From NCBI GenBank assembly GCA_965243825.1, contig CBDEVT010000001.1, forward strand, positions 744,001 to 808,000: 64,000 nucleotides of DNA, given 5' to 3'. The notes under the pieces are model-generated. The model saw only the letters and a program-made list of their open reading frames with translations. It made no database searches and was not told the origin of the DNA. Position 1 is the first letter of the stretch; each line of letters starts with the position of its first letter. This DNA comes from JAJCYX01 sp965243825. Lineage in GTDB: Bacteria; Chloroflexota; Dehalococcoidia; Lucifugimonadales; Lucifugimonadaceae. A program made the translations under genes and the position numbers. Below, piece after piece: positions 13,558-21,856 of the stretch.

Positions 13558-15987
13558 CTAGCGTCTTCTCGGCGGGCCGACACGACGCTCGCCGTCGAAT
13601 CCGCCCACTGGCCTGCGGCCACCTCGGCGACCACCGCTACCTTCTTCGCGGTCCCTGTCGCCCCCGCGATCGCGATCTCCACCGCGGTCACGCTGGCCTC
13701 GGTCATAACCGCCGCCGCCACCCCTGCGGTCACCGCCGCGGCCTCTCGGACCTCGGTCATAGCCACCGCCACCACCTCGCCGGTCGTCCCTCCGACCTCC
13801 GCGGTCTCCGCCACGTCCGCCACCGTCGCCGTCACGTCGGTCTCGACGTTCGAACTTCTCGGCCCACTCTTTGTCGTCTTTAACTTCGCCAGCTTTGCTC
13901 TGTTCTGCAACGGCCCTGGCCGAAAGGTCGACACGTCCGTTGTGGTCGACTTTGATAACCATGACCTCAAGCTCGTCGCCGATCTGGACGACGGACTCGA
14001 CATCCGGAATGCGCTCTTCGCTGAGTTCGCTGATGTGCACCAGGCCGTCTTTACCAGGAATCAACTGTACGAAGGCACCGAACGGCATGATCCTGACGAC
14101 CTTGCCCTTGTAGACCTGTCCTACTTCAACGTCACGGGTCAGCATCTCGACAGCGGCGCGTGCCTTGTCAGCATTCTCCTTGTCAGGAGAGCCGATCACC
14201 ACAACACCGTCATCGTTGACGTCAATGGAAACCCCGTATTCCTCGATCAGGCCACGTATTACCGAACCACCAGGACCGATCAAGGCACCGATCTTGTCGG
14301 TCGGAATGTTGAGCGACATCATTCTCGGAGCAAACTCGCTCAGGTCTGAACGTACTGCCGACAGAGTTGTCGCCATGTGCTCGAGGATTTCCAGCCTGGC
14401 GTCTCGTGCCTGGGCGAGTGCCTCACGCATGATCTGGAACGTAATGCCTTTTACCTTGATGTCCATCTGCAGGGCGGTCACACCCTCAGACGTCCCAGCG
14501 ACCTTGAAGTCCATATCGCCGGAGTGGTCTTCCGCACCCTGGATGTCCGTCAGCACTGCGTATTTACCGGCTTCACCGGTGATCAAACCCATTGCGATAC
14601 CGGCTACAGGAGCCTTAATCGGGACACCTGCATCCATTAGAGCCAGACATCCTGAGCAGACGCTGGCCATCGAGGTTGATCCGTTCGAAGCCAGTGCTTC
14701 AGAGACCGATCGAATCGTGTAAGGGAACTCTTCCTGTGAAGGTATGACTGCCTGGAGCGCACGTTCTGCAAGTACTCCGTGACCAACTTCACGGCGACCT
14801 GTGAATCCGTAACGACCAACTTCACCGGTGGAGAATGGCGGGAAGTTGTAGTGGTGGATGAAGAACTTCTCTTCATCAGGCCCGTAGGTATCCAGGCGCT
14901 GCCTCTCACCGGCCGAGGCCAGTGTGACGGCGTTCATGATCTGGGTCTCTCCACGAGTGAAGATGGCTGAACCATGTACTCGCGGAAGGTAGCCGACCTC
15001 GGAACTCAAAGGACGGATGTCCGTCAGAGACCGGCCATCAGGACGGCGGCCTTCTTCGAGGATCGCTTCTCGTACCGCCTCTTTTTCCATTGACTGGAAC
15101 GTGGACTTGATTGCTGCTGAGTCGTGTTCCTCACCAAGAGCAGCCTGCGCCTCGTCGCCAATCTTGTCGACTGCGTCGATGCGATCCTGCTTGCCGCCCG
15201 GAAGCTTAAGAGCGTCCTTCAACTTGTCGCCAATGTGGGCGCGAGTGGCCTCTTCAGCTGCCTTCTCAGCATCGGACTTCGGAGTGACGTCCCATTTCTC
15301 CTTGCCGACCTGCTCCTGCATCTCGCGGAGGAGTTCAACGATTGCGCCGTTCACTTCCTGGGCGAGTTCAAGTGCGTCCAGCAGCACCTCTTCACTGACG
15401 ATCTGCGCGCCGGCCTCAACCATCATGATGGCGTCGGCAGTTCCAGCGACCGTCAGGTCTAGAAGGCTTTCCTGGAGTTCCTGGTATGTCGGGTTGACGA
15501 CAAGTTCACCGTCAACGAGGCCGATCACACATGCGCTAACCGGGTCGTTGAACGGAATGTCCGAAATGGTCAGGGCTGCCGATGCACCAATAATGCCCAG
15601 CGCTGCATGCGGGTTTACGCGGTCTGCAGACAGCACGGTCGTAATGATCTGCGTCTCGTTGTGGTAGTCCTTCGGGAACAGAGGGCGCAACGGCCGGTCT
15701 GTCAAACGGGCTGCGAGGATGGCTTCCGTACCGGGCCGACCTTCTCGTTTGAAGAATCCGCCGGGCAATTTGCCTGCCGCATATGCCTTCTCTGAAACAT
15801 CAATAGTGAGCGGTAGGAAGTCCACGCCCTCACGCGGCTTCTTCGATGCGGTCGCCGTGCTAAGCAGCATCGTGTCGCCGTATCTGATCGTCACCGCTCC
15901 ACCTGCCTGGTGGGCGACTCGGCCGGTCTCGAACTCGAGTATTCGGCCGCCAACTTCAATCTCAAACTTGTGTATTTCCTGTGACAT
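13558..15987 (-). CDS. pnp: Polyribonucleotide nucleotidyltransferase (PNPase) with RGG-rich tail
   Basis: Phosphorolytic 3'-to-5' exoribonuclease of RNA turnover. 809 residues: first RNase PH domain (~1-140), linker helices, second RNase PH domain (VHGSAIFTRGETQIM, GHGVLAERAL), KH domain (IGALIGPGGSVIRGL) and S1 domain (VGQVYKGKVVRIMPFGAFVQLIPG, HISELS). After the S1 domain a ~94-residue tail very rich in Arg, Gly and Asp (GGGGGYDRG twice, many RGGD units) makes the protein ~100 longer than usual. The ATG at 15987 is preferred over an in-frame TTG at 16002 because AGAGAA precedes it. Downstream of rpsO, the classic order. Confidence 0.96.
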   Translation of the reverse strand: MSQEIHKFEIEVGGRILEFETGRVAHQAGGAVTIRYGDTMLLSTATASKKPREGVDFLPLTIDVSEKAYAAGKLPGGFFKREGRPGTEAILAARLTDRPLRPLFPKDYHNETQIITTVLSADRVNPHAALGIIGASAALTISDIPFNDPVSACVIGLVDGELVVNPTYQELQESLLDLTVAGTADAIMMVEAGAQIVSEEVLLDALELAQEVNGAIVELLREMQEQVGKEKWDVTPKSDAEKAAEEATRAHIGDKLKDALKLPGGKQDRIDAVDKIGDEAQAALGEEHDSAAIKSTFQSMEKEAVREAILEEGRRPDGRSLTDIRPLSSEVGYLPRVHGSAIFTRGETQIMNAVTLASAGERQRLDTYGPDEEKFFIHHYNFPPFSTGEVGRYGFTGRREVGHGVLAERALQAVIPSQEEFPYTIRSVSEALASNGSTSMASVCSGCLALMDAGVPIKAPVAGIAMGLITGEAGKYAVLTDIQGAEDHSGDMDFKVAGTSEGVTALQMDIKVKGITFQIMREALAQARDARLEILEHMATTLSAVRSDLSEFAPRMMSLNIPTDKIGALIGPGGSVIRGLIEEYGVSIDVNDDGVVVIGSPDKENADKARAAVEMLTRDVEVGQVYKGKVVRIMPFGAFVQLIPGKDGLVHISELSEERIPDVESVVQIGDELEVMVIKVDHNGRVDLSARAVAEQSKAGEVKDDKEWAEKFERRDRRDGDGGGRGGDRGGRRDDRRGGGGGYDRGPRGRGGDRRGGGGGYDRGQRDRGGDRDRGGDRDREEGSGGRRGGRRPVGGFDGERRVGPPRRR

Positions 15988-16140
15988 CGTTTCTCTTTTC
16001 AAATCCTGCTACGCATACCGGTTCTTCGGAAATGGGCAGGTAAAACACTTTCTGGAACGGGGAGCACGTTGTGCGGCTGTCATGGAGTCTGGCGGCTCAA
16101 ACGAGTCACGATTCGACATCTATCTGCGCACAACAGAAAA

Positions 16141-16158
16141 CGCCCCTAGAACGGGGCG
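16141..16158 (-). terminator. rpsO-pnp intergenic terminator
   Basis: CGCCCC / GGGGCG hairpin with a 6-nt loop, followed on the minus strand by TTTTCT, 6 nt past the rpsO stop. In other bacteria a terminator and processing stem sits here too; read-through would supply pnp. Confidence 0.75.
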
Positions 16159-16163
16159 CTTAA

Positions 16164-16448
16164 TTACCTTCTAAGTCCGAGCTTGCTGACTATGCTGCGG
16201 TACCGGTCAACGTCTTCGTTGTTGAGGTAGCCAAGCAGGCGCCTTCGTCGGCCAACGAGTTTTACAAGGCCTCGTCTGCTCGAATGATCGTGTTTGTGTT
16301 CTCTCAGGTGCTCGGTAAGTTCACTGATTCTCTCGGTAAGCAGAGCCACCTGTACCTCTGCCGAACCTGTATCGTCGGTCGACCTGCCGTGCTCTTTGAC
16401 TACGGCGGCCTTCTTCTCACTATCCAACCTGTGCGTACTCTCTTTCAA
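16164..16448 (-). CDS. rpsO: 30S ribosomal protein S15
   Basis: Primary 16S-binding protein of the 30S platform. 94 residues with the family signature: DTGSAEVQVALLTERISELTEHLREHKHDHSSRRGL, whose conserved His-Asp and Ser-Arg-Arg residues contact 16S, then LVGRRRRLLGYL. The start is taken as TTG at 16448 with GGGAG close upstream; a second in-frame TTG at codon 8 would also fit. First gene of the run leading to pnp. Confidence 0.95.
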   Translation of the reverse strand: MKESTHRLDSEKKAAVVKEHGRSTDDTGSAEVQVALLTERISELTEHLREHKHDHSSRRGLVKLVGRRRRLLGYLNNEDVDRYRSIVSKLGLRR

Positions 16449-16826
16449 ACGCTCCCGGCGGTTTCGGTCATATGGGGTAAGAGGGAAACTCTACGGACCG
16501 CTGCAAGGAGTTCTGTTGCTATTTTCTCGTTCTTGTTCAATTTCGCAGGATATCACGCCATGTTGTTTAAAGACACGCGTGAAAGCTCGATCTTTGCACG
16601 AGGATTGATTGCCGTTTGCTGTGTGTTGGATCAGGACCAAACGCGCTTCTTCACGTTGAGAAGTCGCCAAACTGCGTAACGAGTGACGTAGCCATTTTGC
16701 AAGTAACACTCTGATAATGAACAGGCGAGCAGCATTCGGCTCGTGATCGTAGCGATCATACGAGTGCTGTCAGGTGATGCGTGCAGACACGTGTTTGAAA
16801 CTGGGGTTTGATGCGCTTTAATTGCC
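16449..16826. other. Long non-coding spacer (rpsO leader side)
   Basis: No credible gene on either strand; the few short frames look like chance. One imperfect hairpin (16740-16764, two 5-bp arms CTCGT-GATCG with CGATC-AT-ACGAG) has no U-tail. The rpsO promoter must lie here but I see no clear -35/-10 pair. Confidence 0.5.
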
Positions 16827-16867
16827 TTGACAGTCGCGAAATAGCACCGATAAAGTTGCACCGGTGC
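16827..16867 (+). promoter_or_regulatory. Promoter of the collagen-like lipoprotein gene
   Basis: TTGACA (16827-16832), 16-nt spacer, GATAAA (16849-16854). A 10-bp perfect palindrome GCACCGGTGC at 16858-16867 overlaps the expected start and could be an operator. The leader to the ATG is about 125 nt. Confidence 0.55.
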
Positions 16868-16989
16868 GCCGCCAGTCCATCGTGACTGCGCGCGTGGGAT
16901 TTAATCCTTAGAAAGAACGACGGCCGCACGAACTCCGGCCACGATCGCAAGATCGGGATACACGACTAAGTACATGGAGGACGGGACCT

Positions 16990-17601
16990 ATGCTAGGTCT
17001 GCTCCGAAGTAGGGTGAAGGCCCTCTTCATTGTTTCGTTGATGGTTGGGCTTGCCGCCGCCGTTGCATGTTCAGGTGATGCCGGAGACCCCGGCCCCGCA
17101 GGTCCTGCCGGCCCAGCTGGTGCCGCAGGTGCTACCGGTCCTGCCGGACCAAAAGGTGACCCAGGAGCTCCTGGTCTTCCCGGACTCCCAGGTATTGAAG
17201 GACCAGAAGGTCCTCAGGGACCAGCCGGTGCTGACGGTGCCGATGGTGTAGACGGTGAAGATGGTGCCACAGGCCCCAGCGCCGCCCTCATGGTTCACGA
17301 CTCAAACAACAGCGTTGCAGCTGCAGTTGAGTTCCGGGTTGGCGGCACGAATGCAGTGATCCTCGGTGGCGGTTTCGACCGTGACGAGAGGGTTAGCATC
17401 ACTGGAGTGCCAAACAGGTTCGATGTTCTTCTGGCTGACGCAGTGGCTAATGACCACGGTGCATTCCAGGTGACAATCGACCTCAATGCGTTCGGCTTCG
17501 AAGTTGCTGAAGACTCGGTCTTTACCGTCTCTGCCAGCGGCGAGAGCACCGGACGAGTCAACGGCGTGTTCATCCTTGTGGACAAGGTCCCAGGAAACTA
17601 A
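16990..17601 (+). CDS. Collagen-like surface lipoprotein
   Basis: 203 residues. An N-terminal signal with an AVAC lipobox (Cys27) predicts a lipid-anchored protein outside the membrane. Directly after Cys27 come 23 uninterrupted Gly-X-Y triplets (residues ~29-97), rich in GPA, GAD and GLP, which should form a collagen triple helix and trimerise the protein. A ~105-residue C-terminal domain follows, with a VILGGGFDRDERVSI segment like the start of an Ig/IPT-type beta domain. The ATG has GGAGG 9 nt upstream. It stands alone between its own promoter and a strong terminator. The function is unknown; adhesion or an extracellular stalk are the obvious ideas. Confidence 0.85.
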   Translation: MLGLLRSRVKALFIVSLMVGLAAAVACSGDAGDPGPAGPAGPAGAAGATGPAGPKGDPGAPGLPGLPGIEGPEGPQGPAGADGADGVDGEDGATGPSAALMVHDSNNSVAAAVEFRVGGTNAVILGGGFDRDERVSITGVPNRFDVLLADAVANDHGAFQVTIDLNAFGFEVAEDSVFTVSASGESTGRVNGVFILVDKVPGN

Positions 17602-17624
17602 ACACCCGATAGATAGCTCGAATG

Positions 17625-17655
17625 AAAAGGCTCCGGGTTTCGCCCGGAGCCTTTT
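17625..17655. terminator. Strong bidirectional terminator
   Basis: A 13-bp perfect hairpin (AAAAGGCTCCGGG / CCCGGAGCCTTTT) with a 5-nt loop and U-runs on both strands, 24 nt after the lipoprotein stop. Confidence 0.9.
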
Positions 17656-17735
17656 CGCGTATTGAAACTCCGGCACTTTGCGGAATGGCACGTTCCTACG
17701 ATGCATGATTCATCCGAACCGGCTATGTTCATGCG

Positions 17736-18503
17736 ATGTCGTACCGAACACCAGATCTACATTTTGAAGAACCGGACCTCGCAGCTGTCTATGACCTGTT
17801 CGCACCTCCAGCTAGCAGGGCTGATTTCGCCTTCTACCTGCCACTGATCATGTCGGTGGACTCCGTACTTGATCTCGGTTGTGGCACCGGTGCACTGCTG
17901 CATCTTGCTCGAAAGAATGGCCATTCGGGCCGACTGTACGGGTTTGATCCTGCACACGGAATGCTCAAACAGGCCCACAAGTTATCAACCGCTTCGACTA
18001 TCGATTGGTTCGAAGGCAGCCTGGATTCCAAGAAGTGGGTAGACAAGTTCGACCTGATCGTCATGACCGGCCATGCCTTCCAGGTGTTTCTCACGGACGA
18101 AGAGATCAGCGAAACCCTCAGGGCGGCTCGCGACGCATTAAAACCAGGTGGCAGCTTCGCATTCGAAACACGAAACCCAGTAGTTCGTTCATGGAAGAAA
18201 TGGAATAACGAATATTCGGACGTGGTGACAGACGATTCTGGCCACGAGATTCGCGCTGAACACAGAACCCAGAATCCTGAAGACGGCCATCTAGTCAGCT
18301 TCAGCACAACCTATTCAAGCCCACTATGGCCTGAACCAAAAGTGAGTCACAGCACGTTGAGGTTTCTCTCAGTCGAAGTCTTGAACGACTTTTTGGCTGA
18401 TGCCGGACTTGCCACAGAAAAGCAATTTGGTGACTGGGACGGGAGTCCAGTCACGGACGCCAGCCCCGAAATCATCACCATCGCTTGCAAAGACAGTGCC
18501 TAA
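17736..18503 (+). CDS. Class I SAM-dependent methyltransferase
   Basis: 255 residues. Motif I VLDLGCGTGALLHLARKNG, motif II LYGFDPAHGMLKQA, post-I WFEGSLDS, motif III FDLIVMTGHAFQVF, and ALKPGGSFAFETRNP. Small-molecule methyltransferase of the Methyltransf_25 type; the acceptor is unknown. The last four bases overlap the end of the convergent CBS-domain gene. It is not part of an evident operon. It is unrelated in detail to the methyltransferase at 9642. Confidence 0.8.
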   Translation: MSYRTPDLHFEEPDLAAVYDLFAPPASRADFAFYLPLIMSVDSVLDLGCGTGALLHLARKNGHSGRLYGFDPAHGMLKQAHKLSTASTIDWFEGSLDSKKWVDKFDLIVMTGHAFQVFLTDEEISETLRAARDALKPGGSFAFETRNPVVRSWKKWNNEYSDVVTDDSGHEIRAEHRTQNPEDGHLVSFSTTYSSPLWPEPKVSHSTLRFLSVEVLNDFLADAGLATEKQFGDWDGSPVTDASPEIITIACKDSA

Positions 18504-19756
18504 TCGTCCATCGCCGGTACGGTGTCCCGCGAGATCCTGACTCGCCGAATCCTGCGTCCTACAGTAGACAGTACGATGATCGAAATCCCATCAACGGTCA
18601 CTCTGTCACCGTTCGCGGGTATGCGTCCCAGCTCCTTGAGCACCAGCCCACCGATAGTGTCAAAGCCATCTGGCTGGATGCTGGTGCCCATACGCCGATT
18701 CAGAGTCTCGATCGACGCTGCGGCATCTGCCATCACCTCGTCATCGCTGATGTCACGTACCTCAGGTCCGTCAACATCGAACTCGTCAATCAACTCACCT
18801 ACGATCTCTTCGATCAGGTCAGTCACCGTCACAAGTCCGGCGATGCCTCCATACTCGTCAACAACGATAGCGATGCTTGTGCGGTGTTCCTGGAACTCCC
18901 GCAGAAGTCGTTCGAGGTTCTGCGACTCGGGTACATGTATTGCGGGCCGAGCAAGCTTCCTCACCAGGCCATCCTCTTCATCTCCGTTTGCCCTGGCAGC
19001 CAGCAGATCGCGAGCGTAGACGACACCAACGAAGCTGTCCGGTGTGTCTGCGTAAACAGGAATCTTGCTATGACCACCAACGGTCATCTGGGTCATGATC
19101 TCGTCCGCAATTGCATCTACAGAGGCAACAACCATGTCCGGGCGTGGACGCATGATTTCGCGTACCTTGACCGTATCCATGCGAAGAATTCCGCGAATCA
19201 TCTGAAGCTCAGACTCTTCGGCCGGAATGTGCTGCTCTTCCAGCAGGTCCAGGCTTTCCTTTAGCGCCTCGCTGGCCTCCTGGCCAGCGACCTCGTCCCC
19301 CGGCTTTCGACCAGTGATCTTGGTCATCAGCCATCCGGTTCCCGGAAGAGTGGTCAGTCGCATGACCGCCCACACCAACGGGAACGTGGTCTTGCGAGTC
19401 TGGTCTCTATACCGGTGAGCAATAAACGACGACATGCCGTGGAGTACGATCCTGGCGCCGAACGCGGCTACGCCGCCAAGCGCAAGCGCAACTCCGCTCC
19501 CAGACTCGGGTCCGATCAGTTCTGCAACAGCCAGAGCACCTGCCACCAGGGTTGCCGCCTGCAAACCAATGAACACAACCCTCGCCCGGTTATCAAGTTG
19601 CCGGATCTGCTCATGATCGCCGTTGCCATTGACCGGATCGGTGGTCATGGAAAGGAACGTGATGTTGCGTGACGGATAGGCGATCAGAACGAGGGTCGAC
19701 AGCAGATGGAAAATTCCGCTGACAATCACGACCAACCAGGGGAGCCAGATATCCAT
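18500..19756 (-). CDS. CNNM/CorC-type hemolysin-family membrane protein with CBS pair
   Basis: About 418 residues from ATG at 19756 (an in-frame ATG six codons earlier has no ribosome site). Order: about three membrane segments (WLPWLVVIVSGIFHLLSTLVLIAY, VVFIGLQAATLVAGALAVAEL, ALALGGVAAFGARIVL), a linker (ESLDLLEEQHIPAEESELQMIRGIL), a CBS pair (REIMRPRPDMV, GHSKIPVYADTPDSFVGVVYARDL, IVVDEYGGIAGLVTVTDLIEEIVGEL) and a C-terminal CorC_HlyC domain (TSIQPDGFDTIGGLVLKELGRIP). The family is linked to Mg/Co ion transport or tolerance. The membrane part diverges from standard DUF21. Downstream of glmU on the same strand by ~100 nt. Confidence 0.82.
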   Translation of the reverse strand: MDIWLPWLVVIVSGIFHLLSTLVLIAYPSRNITFLSMTTDPVNGNGDHEQIRQLDNRARVVFIGLQAATLVAGALAVAELIGPESGSGVALALGGVAAFGARIVLHGMSSFIAHRYRDQTRKTTFPLVWAVMRLTTLPGTGWLMTKITGRKPGDEVAGQEASEALKESLDLLEEQHIPAEESELQMIRGILRMDTVKVREIMRPRPDMVVASVDAIADEIMTQMTVGGHSKIPVYADTPDSFVGVVYARDLLAARANGDEEDGLVRKLARPAIHVPESQNLERLLREFQEHRTSIAIVVDEYGGIAGLVTVTDLIEEIVGELIDEFDVDGPEVRDISDDEVMADAAASIETLNRRMGTSIQPDGFDTIGGLVLKELGRIPANGDRVTVDGISIIVLSTVGRRIRRVRISRDTVPAMDD

Positions 19757-19857
19757 ATCTACTGACCGCCCCATTGCACAATGTTTGTATGTAAGGCCGG
19801 TTCCTCACCGGCCTGTGTATAGCTGGCTTCTTCTGAGGACATCCTCTTACCAGTCAC

Positions 19858-21222
19858 CTACTTTCGTTCGTCTGAATCGCTTCTCTTGATCGGTTTTGCC
19901 GGGACGCCAACGTAGGTCTCGCCCGCCGGTACGTCACGGTTAACAACAGATCCTGCGCCTGTACTGGCACCGTCTCCAACCCTGACCGGAGCTACGATCA
20001 CGGTGTCTGATCCGATCTTCACTCTGTCGCCAATGACAGTACGGTGTTTGTCGTTACCATCGAAGTTGGCGGTAACACTGCCAGCGCCGATATTCACATC
20101 CTTACCAAGTTCGGCATCGCCGGTGTAGCTGAAGTGCCCAACATGGGTTCCGGCACCTATCCTGCTGTTCTTGATCTCGGCATAGTTACCGACGTAAGCG
20201 CCTGATTCGACATGCGTTCCGGTCCGTATGCGACTGAACGGCCCAACCGAAACTCCGGTGCCTATTTCTGCACTCTCAATATGCGTAGAGATGATCTTTG
20301 CACCATCACCAATCGTTGCGTCCTTGAGGATCGAGTTCGGCCCTATCACCGCATTAGCACCGATTCGAGTACCAACCATGATGTGATTGCCCGGTAGCAG
20401 TTCAGTGTCCTGACCAATCTCAACATCTGCATCTATATAGGTTGTTTGGGGATCTCGAATCGTTACCCCAGAGAGCATGTGGTGCTTGCGAATACGATCC
20501 CGCATGACCTTTTCAACTTCAGCGAGCTGAACGCGGTCGTTCACCCCAAGCGACTCAGCTGCGTCACCGACCTCAGCCGTGGATGCACGGCCTTGCTTGG
20601 CGGCAACCTCGATCAGATCCGGTAGATACTTCTCGCCTACTGTGGAAACTCGAATATTCGTCAACTCGTCAAAGGCCCATGAAGCATTGAGACAGTAAAG
20701 GCCTGTGTTGATTTCGCAGATCGTTTTCTGGGAAGCGTCGGCCTCCGCCTCTTCGACCACCGCTGAGACGTTACCTCCTGTGTCTCTTACGACCCGACCA
20801 AACCCGTGCGGCTCTGGAGTAATCGCCGTCAGCATGGAGAGTAGGGATCCGGCTTCGACATGCTCTGAGAACAGTCTTGATATAGACCCAGCCTGAACCA
20901 GCGACATGTCAGCCGCGCCGACGACCAGCGTCTTGCTGGCTCCAGCGGCCTCCCTGGCACACTCCAGCGCGTGAGCTGTTCCCAGTGGCTCTTCCTGGAC
21001 AGCGATACCGACATCTTCGCCAATCGCTGAACTGAGTTCAGGCATTCCCTGCATACCGGGACTTACGACGATGACAACATGCTCAGCGCCAGCATCCCTC
21101 ATGGCATTAGCGACGTGACTCACCAATGCCACGCCACACACTTTGTGGAGGGCCTTCGGAAGGCTGGAACGCATTCTCGTGCCCTGGCCTGCAGCCAGTA
21201 TGACTCCGGTCCAACTACTCAT
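19858..21222 (-). CDS. glmU: Bifunctional GlcN-1-P acetyltransferase / GlcNAc-1-P uridyltransferase
   Basis: Makes UDP-GlcNAc for envelope polymers. 454 residues, normal length. The N-terminal uridyltransferase has LAAGQGTRMRSSLPKALHKVCG; the C-terminal left-handed beta helix has hexapeptide repeats (IGANAVIGPNSIL, IGTGVSVGPFSRI) with acetyltransferase residues in RIRTGTHVESGAYVGNYAEIKNSRIG and HFSYTGDAELG. ATG start. A terminator-like hairpin lies ~60 nt upstream (21278-21322) and may act as an attenuator. The presence of GlmU argues for an amino-sugar-containing envelope. Confidence 0.95.
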   Translation of the reverse strand: MSSWTGVILAAGQGTRMRSSLPKALHKVCGVALVSHVANAMRDAGAEHVVIVVSPGMQGMPELSSAIGEDVGIAVQEEPLGTAHALECAREAAGASKTLVVGAADMSLVQAGSISRLFSEHVEAGSLLSMLTAITPEPHGFGRVVRDTGGNVSAVVEEAEADASQKTICEINTGLYCLNASWAFDELTNIRVSTVGEKYLPDLIEVAAKQGRASTAEVGDAAESLGVNDRVQLAEVEKVMRDRIRKHHMLSGVTIRDPQTTYIDADVEIGQDTELLPGNHIMVGTRIGANAVIGPNSILKDATIGDGAKIISTHIESAEIGTGVSVGPFSRIRTGTHVESGAYVGNYAEIKNSRIGAGTHVGHFSYTGDAELGKDVNIGAGSVTANFDGNDKHRTVIGDRVKIGSDTVIVAPVRVGDGASTGAGSVVNRDVPAGETYVGVPAKPIKRSDSDERK

Positions 21223-21277
21223 CTTGATCGACCGGTTTCCAATTGAGCAACGCCAGTTACAGAGAATCCTTGGAACA

Positions 21278-21322
21278 TAAAAAGCCGCCTCCGCGACCAG
21301 TCCTGCTGGGCGGAAAGCGGCT
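21278..21322 (-). terminator. Terminator or attenuator upstream of glmU
   Basis: On the minus strand AGCCGC (21322-21317) pairs with GCGGCT (21288-21283) around an inner CCGCC/GGCGG-type pairing, then five U residues. It could end the transcript of the lipoprotein gene at 21857 or attenuate glmU. Confidence 0.5.
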
Positions 21323-21476
21323 CGAAGCCGACTATGAGATTCGTACTAATCCTGTAAGCCTTGACTAATGCTGCCTGATAATCGTATTTACGACCGATTC
21401 GCAGTGTCAAGCTTTCAGCACGCCGGTCAGTGCGTGTTATCCCGTAAACAGAGGACGGTTCAGCCAACAGTCGCGT

Positions 21477-21485
21477 TGCTATAAT
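21477..21485 (+). promoter_or_regulatory. tRNA-Ser promoter (extended -10)
   Basis: TGCTATAAT, identical to the purA extended -10, 45 nt before the first tRNA-Ser. No strong -35 is seen. Confidence 0.6.
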
Positions 21486-21530
21486 CGCAGGTCTACCACG
21501 TGTACTGCCTGTTCTGGCTTGCACGCGCCC

Positions 21531-21623
<93 letters not shown>

Positions 21624-21722
21624 GAGCTGGCTCGTTCGACGATTGGCGACCTGATGGCCTACTACTCTGCAGGCGGAAACGAAATAGTCGAACTGATCGA
21701 GCCAGTTGAGAAGTACATATGT

Positions 21723-21810
21723 GGAGAGGTGCCAGAGTGGCTTAATGGGCACGCCTGGAAAGCGTGTGTGGGGCAACCTACCGCAGGTTCGAATCCTGTC
21801 CTCTCCGCCA
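21723..21810 (+). tRNA. tRNA-Ser (GGA)
   Basis: Class II cloverleaf of 88 nt with encoded CCA. Same acceptor stem as its neighbour (GGAGAGG/CCTCTCC). The stem CACGC/GCGTG closes loop CTGGAAA, anticodon GGA (codons UCC/UCU). About 100 nt after tRNA-Ser(CGA), so probably co-transcribed. Confidence 0.95.
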
Positions 21811-21856
21811 TACTTCACGTCCAGTCCGTTTGAGGAGCGGAGACTCATTCGAAGAT

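Noticed and set aside
13540..14349. 269-residue plus-strand frame
   Set aside because: Antisense to the repetitive pnp tail and S1 region; low-complexity Thr/Ala/Ser translation with no start signal.
15017..15667. 216-residue plus-strand frame
   Set aside because: Antisense to pnp; Ser/Ala-rich shadow.
16740..16764. Bulged hairpin as terminator
   Set aside because: No U-run on either strand and not next to a gene end.
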